DNA of 46,915 nucleotides from an uncultured Methanobacteriaceae archaeon (GTDB lineage: Archaea; Methanobacteriota; Methanobacteria; Methanobacteriales; Methanobacteriaceae): assembly GCA_947259185.1 (NCBI GenBank), contig CAMYKT010000014.1, positions 1 through 46,915 of the forward strand. Direction: 5' to 3'. Below the pieces are notes generated by a model that saw only the letters and a program-made list of their open reading frames with translations, was not told the origin of the DNA and did no database searches. Below, in pieces: positions 34,192 through 41,682 of this stretch; the first letter of the stretch is position 1; each line of letters starts with the position of its first letter. Made by a program: the position numbers and the translations under genes.

Positions 34192-35697
34192 ATGACAAAA
34201 ATTAATTTCTATGGCGGGGTGGATGAAATAGGGGGAAATAAGGTACAGCTTTTTTCTCCAGAAAACTCTATCTTCTTTGATTTTGGTAAGAGTTTCAACC
34301 GGGAGGGTGAGTTTTTCTCGGAATTCTTACAACCCCGTAAATTAAATGGCATTATGGATCTGGTGGAATTTGGACTCTTACCTCCTATAAAGGGCATCTA
34401 CCGGGAGGACTACCTTAAAAAAGCAGGCCTACAACATACTCCCCAACCCTCAATTCAGGGGATTTTCATAAGCCACGCCCACCTGGACCATATGGGATAC
34501 TTACACCACATCCGGGAGGACATTCCCTTCTACATGACCAGGGATAGTCACCGGATTATCCGGGCTCTGGAGATGACGGGAATAGCAGGATTTAATAATT
34601 ACACCACCTATCAACCTGATTTTCTACTTTTACCTAAAAAAAGATTGAATAAGAATTCTAAAACCACTCATAAGCGGGCTGATGCCAGGGATGGGATTAA
34701 AAAACCCCGGCCAATTGAAATCATGGAACCCTACCAGGAATATGAGCTGGGTGATTTAAAAATCACCTCAGCTCCGGTGGACCACTCCCTACCAGGATCC
34801 TGTGCTTTCATGAGTGATGATGGTGAAGAGGCAGTTTTATATACCGGGGATTTCCGGTTCCACGGTCTTCGGGAAAGAGAAACCCGGAAGATGATTAACG
34901 AAGCGAAAAAATTCACCCCCACCACCATCATCACCGAGGGCACCCGGATTGATCGGAACCATAATCGGACTGAAGCAGATATTAAACTAAAAGCAGCTGA
35001 TAAAGCACTGTCCCATCAAGGGCTGGTTATTGTTAATTATCCTTTGCGGGATCTGGATCGTTTTTATACATTTTACCAGGTAGCAAAAGAAAGCGACCGG
35101 ACCATGGTGGTGAATACTAAACAGGCCTTTTTATTAAATGAGTTTGGAGGTGATGGTTACCCCGGCCTGAATGATGTGGCGGTATATGTACCCCGCCGGG
35201 GCTGGGGATTAATGGGAGGAGAATCCCAGGTATGTATGGAAGATGAATGGATTTACTCCTGTGACCTGGGACAAGAATACCTGGACTCTGATTACAAGGG
35301 ATGGGAAAAAGACTACATCAACTGGGATAATAATGTTAATTACCAGGACCTGCAGGAAAAACCCGGAGATTACATCTTCCAGTGTGACTACTTTGAATTT
35401 AAAGAATTAATTGATATAAAACCAGAAAATGCGATTTATATTAAATCTAAAACTGAACCCTTTAATGATGAGATGGAGATTGATGCCCGGAGGGAGAAAA
35501 ACTGGTTGGATCACTTTAATATTCAGATTGAAACCGGATACCATGCCTCCGGTCATGCCCATGGATTGGAGATACTGGAAATGATACAGGAGATTGCACC
35601 AGAGAAGGTTTATCCCATACATACCCGTCATAAGGAGAAGTTCCAGGTACTGGAAGATGATGGTATTAAGGTGCTGGATCCGGAGCAAAATAAATGA
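34192..35697 (+). CDS. RNase J-like metallo-beta-lactamase protein
   Basis: 501 residues. The MBL motif HAHLDHMG is at about residues 93-100, further ligands are in APVDHSLPGS (about 194-203) and LYTGDFRFHG (about 214-223), and ASGHAHGLEIL near 447 gives a C-terminal His motif of the beta-CASP/RNase J type. The opening FYGGVDEIGGNKVQL is typical. It could be a ribonuclease, though the insertions (RLNKNSKTTHKRADARDG, for example) differ from housekeeping RNase J. ATG 34192, with GGGGAGT before it, is preferred to ATG 34177. It is divergent from the ADP-ribosylglycohydrolase gene, with ~170 bases between. Confidence 0.85.
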   Translation: MTKINFYGGVDEIGGNKVQLFSPENSIFFDFGKSFNREGEFFSEFLQPRKLNGIMDLVEFGLLPPIKGIYREDYLKKAGLQHTPQPSIQGIFISHAHLDHMGYLHHIREDIPFYMTRDSHRIIRALEMTGIAGFNNYTTYQPDFLLLPKKRLNKNSKTTHKRADARDGIKKPRPIEIMEPYQEYELGDLKITSAPVDHSLPGSCAFMSDDGEEAVLYTGDFRFHGLRERETRKMINEAKKFTPTTIITEGTRIDRNHNRTEADIKLKAADKALSHQGLVIVNYPLRDLDRFYTFYQVAKESDRTMVVNTKQAFLLNEFGGDGYPGLNDVAVYVPRRGWGLMGGESQVCMEDEWIYSCDLGQEYLDSDYKGWEKDYINWDNNVNYQDLQEKPGDYIFQCDYFEFKELIDIKPENAIYIKSKTEPFNDEMEIDARREKNWLDHFNIQIETGYHASGHAHGLEILEMIQEIAPEKVYPIHTRHKEKFQVLEDDGIKVLDPEQNK

Positions 35698-35925
35698 TGG
35701 AGTTGAATATTCAGGTTTAGACGGCCCTGCATTAAAATATATGAGGGAAAATAAACCTTATTTAGAAATTATCCCCTGAAAGATAAGTTATTATGTTCAA
35801 ATATCACCTATGGCTTATTTTATCTGATTTGGGTAGTCAGGGAATGGTTACTGGGGACTTTACCGGTTAATTATTATATTATAAAATTAATATAATACTC
35901 TGAATGCATGGAGGTGTATTTTAGG

Positions 35926-36417
35926 TTGCTAACTAATGATAAACGTGGCCAGGGAGGGGCAGAATATTTACTGCTTCTAGGAGGGGTGATTGTAGTGGCT
36001 ATTATGGCTATTATGATCTATCAGAGTTACTTTAATATGGGATCTGGAGATGGTGAACCGGTGGATGTCACCATGAATATCACCCATATAAACAGTCCCT
36101 TTGCTTTAAAATATGTTTACCAGGTTAATGATACTACCAATAATACTAATTCTGTTATACGTTCTAATACGGGACAATTCCAGTACCTGAATCGGGGTCA
36201 AACCAATTCGGTTTATCTGGGTAAAATGAATCCCGGGACCAGTTTCACGGTTATGGTGGCAGTGGGCTGGCCGGTAACTCACCAGTATGATCAACCCGGT
36301 TCTGACTGGACCGGTAATAATCGCTGGGTAAGGGTGGATCTGGCCATGGGAGATGAGGTAAGTAGCTGGGTAGTAGCAGGACCCTATGATTGGAGGAAAA
36401 ATCCTTCAGAGCGGTAA
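35926..36417 (+). CDS. Pilin-like protein with class III signal peptide (possibly frameshifted at the 3' end)
   Basis: 163 residues starting LTNDKRGQGGAEYLLLLGG followed by VIVVAIMAIMIY: the KRGQGGAEYLLLL motif is the class III (archaellin/pilin, EppA-processed) signal peptide. The rest is beta-rich and Asn/Thr-rich with several N-x-S/T sequons. TTG 35926 with GGAGGTG nine bases before is chosen over ATG 35908, which would put the ribosome-binding site inside the gene. The frame stops at 36415 after DWRKNPSER. Adding one base in the A run (36394-36400) would continue it as KKSFRAVIKSFTVPGGG...FEVRNKTST to TGA 36504, 13 bases before a clear terminator, so the end may be frameshifted. Confidence 0.82.
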   Translation: MLTNDKRGQGGAEYLLLLGGVIVVAIMAIMIYQSYFNMGSGDGEPVDVTMNITHINSPFALKYVYQVNDTTNNTNSVIRSNTGQFQYLNRGQTNSVYLGKMNPGTSFTVMVAVGWPVTHQYDQPGSDWTGNNRWVRVDLAMGDEVSSWVVAGPYDWRKNPSER

Positions 36418-36518
36418 TTAAATCATTCACCGTACCCGGAGGAGGGGGAGGAATACCCAACCTCATGGATGACATATTCGAAGTAAGAAATAAAACCTCA
36501 ACCTGATTTTTTAAATTA

Positions 36519-36558
36519 AGCACCCTTTACTGGTGCTAATCCACCTTTTCTTTTTTTT
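36519..36558 (+). terminator. Terminator of the pilin-like gene
   Basis: AGCACC (36519-36524) pairs with GGTGCT (36532-36537) across a 7-base loop, and a T-rich tract (TTTTCTTTTTTTT) follows after nine bases. It lies ~100 bases past the annotated pilin stop but only 13 past the stop of the shifted frame. Confidence 0.55.
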
Positions 36559-36659
36559 ATGGTTATGCTAAGGCTTCAGGTTAAAAATATATGAAGTTTA
36601 AAGTTAGGTTTGGCTTTTTTTTTAAAAAAAAATTTTATTCTAATTGCAACTACTATTTT

Positions 36660-36839
36660 TTATCCATCATCAACTTTTTTAGACTTTTTATAGGATGATA
36701 TGATACTCCCTATTACAATTCCAATTCCTGCTCCCATGGCAGCACCCAGAGCCAGATTATTAAATATTATTCCCAGAGCAGTACCTGCTCCCACACCCAT
36801 TACCAGTCCAGTTCCAACCCATTGATCTTCTTTAGCCAT
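36660..36839 (-). CDS. Glycine-zipper membrane peptide
   Basis: 59 residues. VGTGLVMGVGAGTALGI and LGAAMGAGIGIVIGS form two membrane segments with G/A-x-x-x-G/A spacing typical of glycine-zipper proteins, followed by a Ser/Lys-rich tail (SSYKKSKKVDDG). The start at ATG 36839 (MAKEDQWVG) has GAGTGATGATA upstream, better than two earlier in-frame codons. Small zipper proteins can oligomerise in membranes, but no function is assigned. It points toward the pilin terminator. Confidence 0.6.
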   Translation of the reverse strand: MAKEDQWVGTGLVMGVGAGTALGIIFNNLALGAAMGAGIGIVIGSIISSYKKSKKVDDG

Positions 36840-37135
36840 TATCATCACTCATTTTCTGGTTATTAACTGATTTAGTTTATCTATCTGGAAACCCTTTTTT
36901 TAAACATTTTCTAATGAGGGTATTCCCTACCCTGATAAAAAAGGTACTAAATTTATATTCATCTAATGCCCCAAAGTGCCTTGAAATTAGAGCGTAAGGG
37001 CAAACCTTAATTTTATATCATTTTAGTCATGTATTAATTAATAAATTATAAATTAAATAGTGAATTGGTTAAAAGATAAAAAAAATTAATTTTTGAAAGA
37101 TTTATTGGAATCAGAACTCACTTGGTAAGGTCGAA
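36840..37135. other. AT-rich spacer with one small hairpin
   Basis: About 300 bases. AGGGTA (36917-36922) and TACCCT (36928-36933) form a 6-bp stem with a 5-base loop. The rest is A/T runs. I see no gene. Confidence 0.3.
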
Positions 37136-37167
37136 GCCGGATATGGAGATTTGACCCCACCCCCGGC
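37136..37167 (-). terminator. GC-rich two-part hairpin after the Ltp-domain gene
   Basis: Outer stem GCCGG (37136-37140) with CCGGC (37163-37167), 3-base internal loops, inner stem TGGAG (37144-37148) with CCCCA (37155-37159, one wobble), and a 6-base loop. It begins 15 bases past the stop of the gene at 37182 and stands out in an AT-rich region. No T-run follows at once, so transcript stabilisation or a processed 3' end is as likely as termination. Confidence 0.5.
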
Positions 37168-37181
37168 AGACATTTTGTATT

Positions 37182-37736
37182 TTACAATCCCACGGCTCGG
37201 ACTCCATATTCAGCTTGCTGGCGTGTAAATCCTTCATATTCGAGTTGTTCAATTAATCCCTGTCGTGAAAACGGCATAGTATCTAAGTAGCTTTGAGCCA
37301 TTTTTGCTGCTTGCTGATTCCAGTCAGCACCAGTTTGATCTACTCCGTATTCGGCTTCCTGGCGTGTAAATCCTTCATATTCGAGTTGTTCAATTAATCC
37401 CTGTCGTGAAAACGGCATAGTATCTAAGTAGCTTTGAGCCATTTTTGCTACTTGTTCTTGACCCATGGTTGGTGCTGGTCCTTGATCCACGGTTGCTGCA
37501 TCTTCCTCTGGTGAGACTGTTTCTGCTATATCCGGGCTTGGCGCATCTGGAGATAAAATTCCTCCAATACCTACAATTAGTATTATTCCTAAACAGCAGA
37601 CTCCTAAACCAGCTAAGATTTTCTCATTTTTAGTTCTTTTACCCCACCAAGAAGTAGGTTTTTCTGGATCTATTGATTTTCTATTCCCGCTTTGAGGGCT
37701 TTTTATTGGTTCGGGTCTTTTTTTTATTTCACTCAC
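37182..37736 (-). CDS. Ltp-domain protein with duplicated C-terminal repeat
   Basis: 184 residues. A basic, Pro-rich cytoplasmic start, one membrane helix (LAGLGVCCLGIILIVGIGGIL), an acidic linker, then two copies of a 40-residue module: MAQSYLDTMPFSRQGLIEQL-EYEGFTRQEAEYGV. This is the Ltp (host-cell-surface lipoprotein) module, with the conserved SRxGLIxQLxxEGF core, also known from a phage superinfection-exclusion lipoprotein in Gram-positive hosts. The copies are nearly identical at the DNA level. GTG 37736 with AAGGAG nine bases before is preferred to TTG 37745. Surface exposure is likely. Confidence 0.78.
   Translation of the reverse strand: MSEIKKRPEPIKSPQSGNRKSIDPEKPTSWWGKRTKNEKILAGLGVCCLGIILIVGIGGILSPDAPSPDIAETVSPEEDAATVDQGPAPTMGQEQVAKMAQSYLDTMPFSRQGLIEQLEYEGFTRQEAEYGVDQTGADWNQQAAKMAQSYLDTMPFSRQGLIEQLEYEGFTRQQAEYGVRAVGL
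37201..37449 (-). repeat. 141-base internal duplication in the Ltp-domain gene
   Basis: Bases 37218-37308 are identical to 37359-37449 (91 bases). The flanks 37201-37217 and 37342-37358 differ at only three places. The period of 141 bases keeps the reading frame (47 codons). Such identity means a recent duplication or gene conversion. Confidence 0.9.
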
Positions 37737-37775
37737 GAATTTCAACTCCTTTTTTATATATTAAATCGTAAAATG

Positions 37776-38099
37776 TCAGGTTAATATGAAAATTTTAAAT
37801 GCTTTTACCAAAATTGCTATTCCTAATCCTGCAAAAAATCCACTTATAAATCTTATTTGATTATTGCTTGTCCTATAACCTAAAAATTGAGTAAAACCAT
37901 CAATAAAAGTGGGCATCACCATTAAAGTAGCAATTAAAATTAGATATAGCTTATATTCCACATAGAAAAAGTAAACTAAGATATAATAAATTAAGGCTCC
38001 GATATATATTCCCGTGCACCTGGAGCAGACTGGGAAGTAGGTTCCTTTTATTTTAAATGTTCTCTCTGGTATTCTATGACATATAGGATAGATTTTCAT
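37776..38099 (-). CDS. DUF2085 membrane protein
   Basis: 107 residues. The N-terminus has CHRIPERTFKIKG and VCSRCTGIYIGALIYY, the two cysteine-containing motifs of DUF2085 (Cys-His-x-x-x-x-R-x-F and CSRCTGxY). Three membrane helices follow, with PTFIDGFTQFLGYRTSNNQIRF between the last two. A role in metal or redox binding is plausible from the Cys/His pattern, but the family is uncharacterised. It lies upstream of the Ltp-domain gene on the same strand with about 40 bases between, so the two may be cotranscribed. Confidence 0.82.
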   Translation of the reverse strand: MKIYPICHRIPERTFKIKGTYFPVCSRCTGIYIGALIYYILVYFFYVEYKLYLILIATLMVMPTFIDGFTQFLGYRTSNNQIRFISGFFAGLGIAILVKAFKIFILT

Positions 38100-38882
38100 T
38101 TAATACACATTTTTTAATTAAAATAATGATAGGGAGAATATTATTATGCATAATAGGCATGGAAAAAACTGCTTGAATACGCTATCATCATTTATTTGTT
38201 TGCCTCCACAGTGTGGAATTCAGAAGCAGTTATGATTACATCACCACCACATTCATTACATCTTATTAACATTACTATCACAACATAGGAGATTTCCCCA
38301 ATCTTTAATCTAAACAATATAATGTTAATAAATAGAGTAAATTGTTACTAATATAATCAAACATTAAATAAATATATCTAATTGTCAAATAAACGAAAAA
38401 TTTAAATGTTTACGAATAATTTACCTAATTACTGTATACTTAAATTTTATATCTGAGTAAATTTGTTCAGGATATTTTACATATGGTGAAATATCATGTC
38501 AAAAACAATTTTCACTTGTGTGTCACCTGAAAGCTAGTGGTGATAAGAGTTGTTTGTATGATTCAAAGCTATTATAGATCATAAAAAACTCATTATCTAT
38601 CAAAATGAATTATTTATTAGGGAATTAAAAAAATTAAATGAAAAATTTGAGGAATCATAAATTCAATAAACTTGTTTAATATTCAGGATTGGGGAGGAAC
38701 TAAGTAAATCTTTTTCTGTCGGTTCATTATCTTTTGATTATCATTCTACAGGAAGGAGATCCCGATATAGTTGGGTGTGAAACCATATGACGGAAAACCA
38801 GATACTGGTGATAATAAGATGGTAAATGGTGTAAGGTATTAAAAATAATCTTAAAAACCATTCCTATTACTATCATGAAAAC
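38100..38882. other. 780-base gene desert with a possible mini zinc-knuckle peptide
   Basis: The only gene-like item is a 26-codon frame on the minus strand, 38272 down to 38192: MLIRCNECGGDVIITASEF..., with a CxxC pair and GTGAT before the ATG. It could be a tiny zinc peptide or the start of a decayed zinc-ribbon gene. A 23-codon frame after AAGGAGATC near 38780-38845 (plus) is also seen. No RNA gene or repeat is recognised. The stretch looks like eroded sequence. Confidence 0.3.
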
Positions 38883-39380
38883 CTAAAGCTCCAACTCTCT
38901 GATAATTTCGGTATATAATATTCTATTTTTTCTTTCAACTTCCTTTAAAACATGTTTTTGGTAGATTATTTGAGCTTCCCTCTCATTTGAAACATCAGAA
39001 GTATAAAGTCGCAGGTAATCCACCTTCTTACTCCGGGCCAGTTTAATGGTATAGGTAAGTAATTTTGTCCCTATTCCCTTCCCTCTTTCTTCCGGGGCAA
39101 CACAAAACCAGAATAACCATACTGCTTCATCTGCATCTTTTAAATAATTATAGAGGCCAGTGGTACCCACCACCTCCTGTTTTTCATTTACCGCCAAGTA
39201 GATATCTAAAATATCTTTAATTCCAAATAAATTCAAAATTTTTTTAAGTAGCCAGTTATCAGGAGAGGTGATAGCAATTAAATTAAATTGTTCAGATAGG
39301 CTTCTATAGGGGAATACTCTTTTTATTAATTTTTTTGCTTCAGGAAGGGCTTCTTCAGTAGCAGGTACAATCTTAACCAT
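38883..39380 (-). CDS. GNAT-family N-acetyltransferase
   Basis: 165 residues. Acetyl-CoA binding motif A is clear: FWFCVAPEERGKGIGTKLLTYTIKLA (R/Q-x-x-G-x-G/A form), preceded by the strand EVVGTTGLYNY. The end, with RLYTSDVSNEREAQIIYQKHVLKEVERKN, fits the motif B region. Substrate is not apparent. It stands alone with its own ATG 39380 and is separated from neighbours by >80 bases on both sides. Confidence 0.88.
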   Translation of the reverse strand: MVKIVPATEEALPEAKKLIKRVFPYRSLSEQFNLIAITSPDNWLLKKILNLFGIKDILDIYLAVNEKQEVVGTTGLYNYLKDADEAVWLFWFCVAPEERGKGIGTKLLTYTIKLARSKKVDYLRLYTSDVSNEREAQIIYQKHVLKEVERKNRILYTEIIRELEL

Positions 39381-39468
39381 TTATAATCCTCTTAATCGTT
39401 GGAATAAGGTAATTATTTAAATTAGGAGGTGGGAATTATTTTCTGTATAATTACTTTCCCGGTGGGGT

Positions 39469-39813
39469 TTACTTCATCTGGGTTATAGGGGCCTTCATCC
39501 TTTTACCACATGATGGACATTTTACATACTTCCATCCATAAGTTTTACCGGAATTATCTCTACCCAGGCCCTGGGGGCTTATAAGATCAGTTAAAATTGA
39601 AACTTGAAACTCATTTCCACAGTTAGTACAATGATAATGAGCTTTTTGGGCGTGCCAGAAAGCCAGAATAATCATTCCTGAAACTATTATCAGGACCCAG
39701 ATGTACCAGTAAATGGGTAGCAATAAAATGGCTGCAATAACTATGCTGGAGAGGTAGATTATTAAATATATGATGGTTTTTTTCCAGTCTTCTTTGGTGG
39801 TTTCTATTTTCAT
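39469..39813 (-). CDS. Membrane protein with zinc ribbon
   Basis: 114 residues. Two adjacent membrane helices (about residues 13-32 and 34-52) precede a zinc ribbon, HCTNCGNEFQVSILTDLISPQG...VKCPSCGKRMKAP. The ribbon resembles a rubredoxin-like knuckle pair and would sit on the cytoplasmic side. It is unrelated to known transporters as far as I can see. A role in sensing or docking is only a guess. Confidence 0.7.
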   Translation of the reverse strand: MKIETTKEDWKKTIIYLIIYLSSIVIAAILLLPIYWYIWVLIIVSGMIILAFWHAQKAHYHCTNCGNEFQVSILTDLISPQGLGRDNSGKTYGWKYVKCPSCGKRMKAPITQMK

Positions 39814-39972
39814 TTTAGATGTTACTCCGGGAAAATAAGTATGAGTGAATAATAATTATATTCTTTTAATATGAGTGAATTATTATAATTTTTGCAGGGA
39901 ATTTAACTTTCTAAAAACAGGATTTATATTATACTGGCTTTAAGGTTTTTTTAAATTCAATTTACTGCAATT

Positions 39973-40012
39973 AAAAAAAAAAATAAAAAAAGGCAGGGAT
40001 TAAAATATCCCT
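39973..40012 (-). terminator. Intrinsic terminator of the PepSY gene
   Basis: On the minus strand AGGGAT-ATTTTA-ATCCCT (40012 to 39995) is a perfect 6-bp hairpin, followed by GCC and a long T-run with TTTTTTTATTTTTTTTTT. It begins 13 bases after the PepSY stop. This is the best terminator in the window. Confidence 0.75.
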
Positions 40013-40024
40013 TTTTTTGGTTAA

Positions 40025-40384
40025 TTATCCTCTACCCAGAACCTGTCCAGTGGTGGCATCAATATCCACCCCATCAACGGCCTGTCCCTGGGCATCAACT
40101 ATCTGCACATTCCATACCAGTCTACCATCATCCCATCGATAGAGCCGGGGGTTAGCAGCCACAAATCCTTCTTCAGCTATCACCTGGGTATTCACAATCT
40201 CCATGGCTTCCTGGGCGGAAATAGCAGGAGTTTCAGTTTCATTAGTTACCGTGGTGTTATTGGTGGTGATGTTAGTCATATTAGTGGTATTATTTACCGG
40301 TGCCGGGGCCATAAACAGGGTGTAACCGGCTCCGATAATAATTAGTACCGCAATAACCACCAGAATTATAATCTTTTTATCCAA
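40025..40384 (-). CDS. Membrane-anchored PepSY-domain protein
   Basis: 119 residues. One N-terminal membrane helix (IIILVVIAVLIIIGAGYTLF), then an Asn/Thr-rich spacer with many N-x-T sites (NNTTNMTNITTNN), which could be glycosylated. The C-terminal domain (SAQEAMEIVNTQV...RLVWNVQIVDAQGQAVDGVDIDATTGQVLG) is a PepSY fold, which commonly inhibits or regulates secreted enzymes. The start is TTG 40384; the GGAGGTGAAG at about 40390-40399 decides it. It has its own promoter and terminator. Confidence 0.85.
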   Translation of the reverse strand: MDKKIIILVVIAVLIIIGAGYTLFMAPAPVNNTTNMTNITTNNTTVTNETETPAISAQEAMEIVNTQVIAEEGFVAANPRLYRWDDGRLVWNVQIVDAQGQAVDGVDIDATTGQVLGRG

Positions 40385-40389
40385 CTTTC

Positions 40390-40430
40390 TTCACCTCCTC
40401 GGGTAAACAAATAGTTCTTAATGATATATA
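40390..40430 (-). promoter_or_regulatory. Promoter and ribosome-binding site of the PepSY gene
   Basis: GGAGGTGAAG lies a few bases before the TTG start. CTTATATATCAT at about 40419-40430 is a good TATA box, giving a short leader. The strong ribosome-binding site supports the TTG start. Confidence 0.5.
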
Positions 40431-40538
40431 AGTTTTTAGAGGCCTTATTTATTGTGTTTATATTAATTTTTGTAACTAGGTGGTGATCCATATTAACTAA
40501 AAAAATCATATATTATATTTTAAGGGGGCGTGATATTC

Positions 40539-41003
40539 ATGGATAAATTAGAGGGAATTATTTTTATAATCATCTTCCTGGTGGCTGCTTCTGGCTTTAC
40601 CTACCAGGAAACACAAATTAATGAAAAAAAGGATGATCTTTTAATCTATGTTAATGCCGCGGTTATGCTAATAGAAAATGAAGGGCCAGGAGTATTTCCT
40701 CAATTTTATACTCCCGACTGGTTTAAAGGAGATAAATATATCTTCATCTGGAGAATGGATGGTGTAAGGGTGGTGTATCCTCCAGAGCCGGAGAAAATTA
40801 ACCAGGATATGAGTAATCTAAAGGACTATGAGGGAAAACCCATTGGGGAAATTTTCCTGGAAACTGCCCGGAGTGGTGATGGTTGGGTGGAGTACTTATG
40901 GCCGAAACCAGGGGATACTCATCCTTCCCGTAAGGTGACCTATATTAAACGGGCAGATTATGGGAATAGTAGTTATCTGGTGGGGGCGGGGGTTTATATT
41001 TAA
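40539..41003 (+). CDS. Secreted single Cache-domain protein
   Basis: 154 residues. An N-terminal hydrophobic segment (GIIFIIIFLVAASGFTY) anchors or exports an sCache-like ligand-binding domain. Typical elements are YIFIWRMDGVRVVYPPEPEKI, GKPIGEIFLETARSGDGWVEYLWPKPGD and YLVGAGVYI at the end. No transmembrane exit or kinase/methyl-accepting part follows, so it would be a stand-alone sensor or binding protein. ATG 40539 is preferred over GTG 40530 because AAGGGGGCGTGAT precedes it. Confidence 0.78.
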   Translation: MDKLEGIIFIIIFLVAASGFTYQETQINEKKDDLLIYVNAAVMLIENEGPGVFPQFYTPDWFKGDKYIFIWRMDGVRVVYPPEPEKINQDMSNLKDYEGKPIGEIFLETARSGDGWVEYLWPKPGDTHPSRKVTYIKRADYGNSSYLVGAGVYI

Positions 41004-41077
41004 ACCCCCTACTATTTTGTTAATATTTTCAGGAAAAAATATATGTTTTAATAGATATAGTATTATGGGAGATAGAT

Positions 41078-41293
41078 ATGAAAGTAAATTATATTTATGA
41101 CTCTAAAGGCAAGAAAACAGCAATTATAGTCCCAATTGAAATTTGGGAAAAAAATAAATCTACTTTAAAGAAGATTAATCAAATTAAATCACGATTATTC
41201 AATCCTGCGGAATATCGAGGTATATATCGTGAAATGAAGCTTGATTTAGAAAAAGAATCAAGAAATCTTAGAGATGAATGGGTAAGAATATGA
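41078..41293 (+). CDS. Antitoxin-like small protein upstream of a PIN toxin
   Basis: 71 residues, charged, with a beta-strand start (MKVNYIYDSKGKKTAIIVPIEIW) like many small antitoxins that begin with a short DNA-binding or Phd/AbrB-like element, then helices (KINQIKSRL, REMKLDLEKESRNLRDEW) that would wrap the toxin. GGGAGATAG precedes the ATG. The stop overlaps the toxin ATG by ATGA, typical of toxin-antitoxin pairs. I cannot assign a precise antitoxin family. Confidence 0.65.
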   Translation: MKVNYIYDSKGKKTAIIVPIEIWEKNKSTLKKINQIKSRLFNPAEYRGIYREMKLDLEKESRNLRDEWVRI

Positions 41294-41677
41294 TGGATTA
41301 TTTGGTGGATACCAATATCCTTATTTATTATTTTGCAGATGCTATACCACCATCCGAGTTAGATAAAGTAGAACAAATTTTTAAAAAATCATTTAATATT
41401 TCTATTATTACCAAGATTGAATTTTTAGGATGGAATAAACATACCAGTAAAGGCTATGAATTTGCCAAAAATTTCATAGATTTTGCAAACTTAATCCCCT
41501 TAACTGATGAAATAGCAAATAAGTCCATAAAAATCAGGAAAGAATCAAAAATAAAACTCACCAGATGCAGTTATAGCTGCAACTGCAATATGTAATAATT
41601 ATATTCTATTAACTAGAAATGAAAAAGATTTTAATAAAATTGAAGATTTAGAAATATATAATCCCTTTTTTAAATAA
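41290..41677 (+). pseudogene. VapC-like PIN-domain toxin, frameshifted
   Basis: The PIN start MDYLVDTNILIYYFAD carries the first catalytic Asp, and IITKIEFLGW carries the second acid. After ESKIKL the frame is off: as it stands it ends TRCSYSCNCNM at 41595. Dropping one base near 41558-41560 gives KIKL-PDAVIAATAICNNYILLTRNEKDFNKI and the normal end at TAA 41675. The third catalytic acid (the D of PDAVIAATA) is thus lost in the present frame. The lesion is not in a homopolymer, so a true mutation is likely. The antitoxin remains intact. The restored length (~128 residues) fits VapC. Confidence 0.85.
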
Positions 41678-41682
41678 CAATT

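Noticed and set aside
37136..37170. tRNA fragment or attachment site (GGTCAAATCTCC resembles a T-arm)
   Set aside because: The loop is six bases without the TTC start, and no D-arm, anticodon arm or acceptor partner is found within 80 bases. It fits a simple hairpin better.
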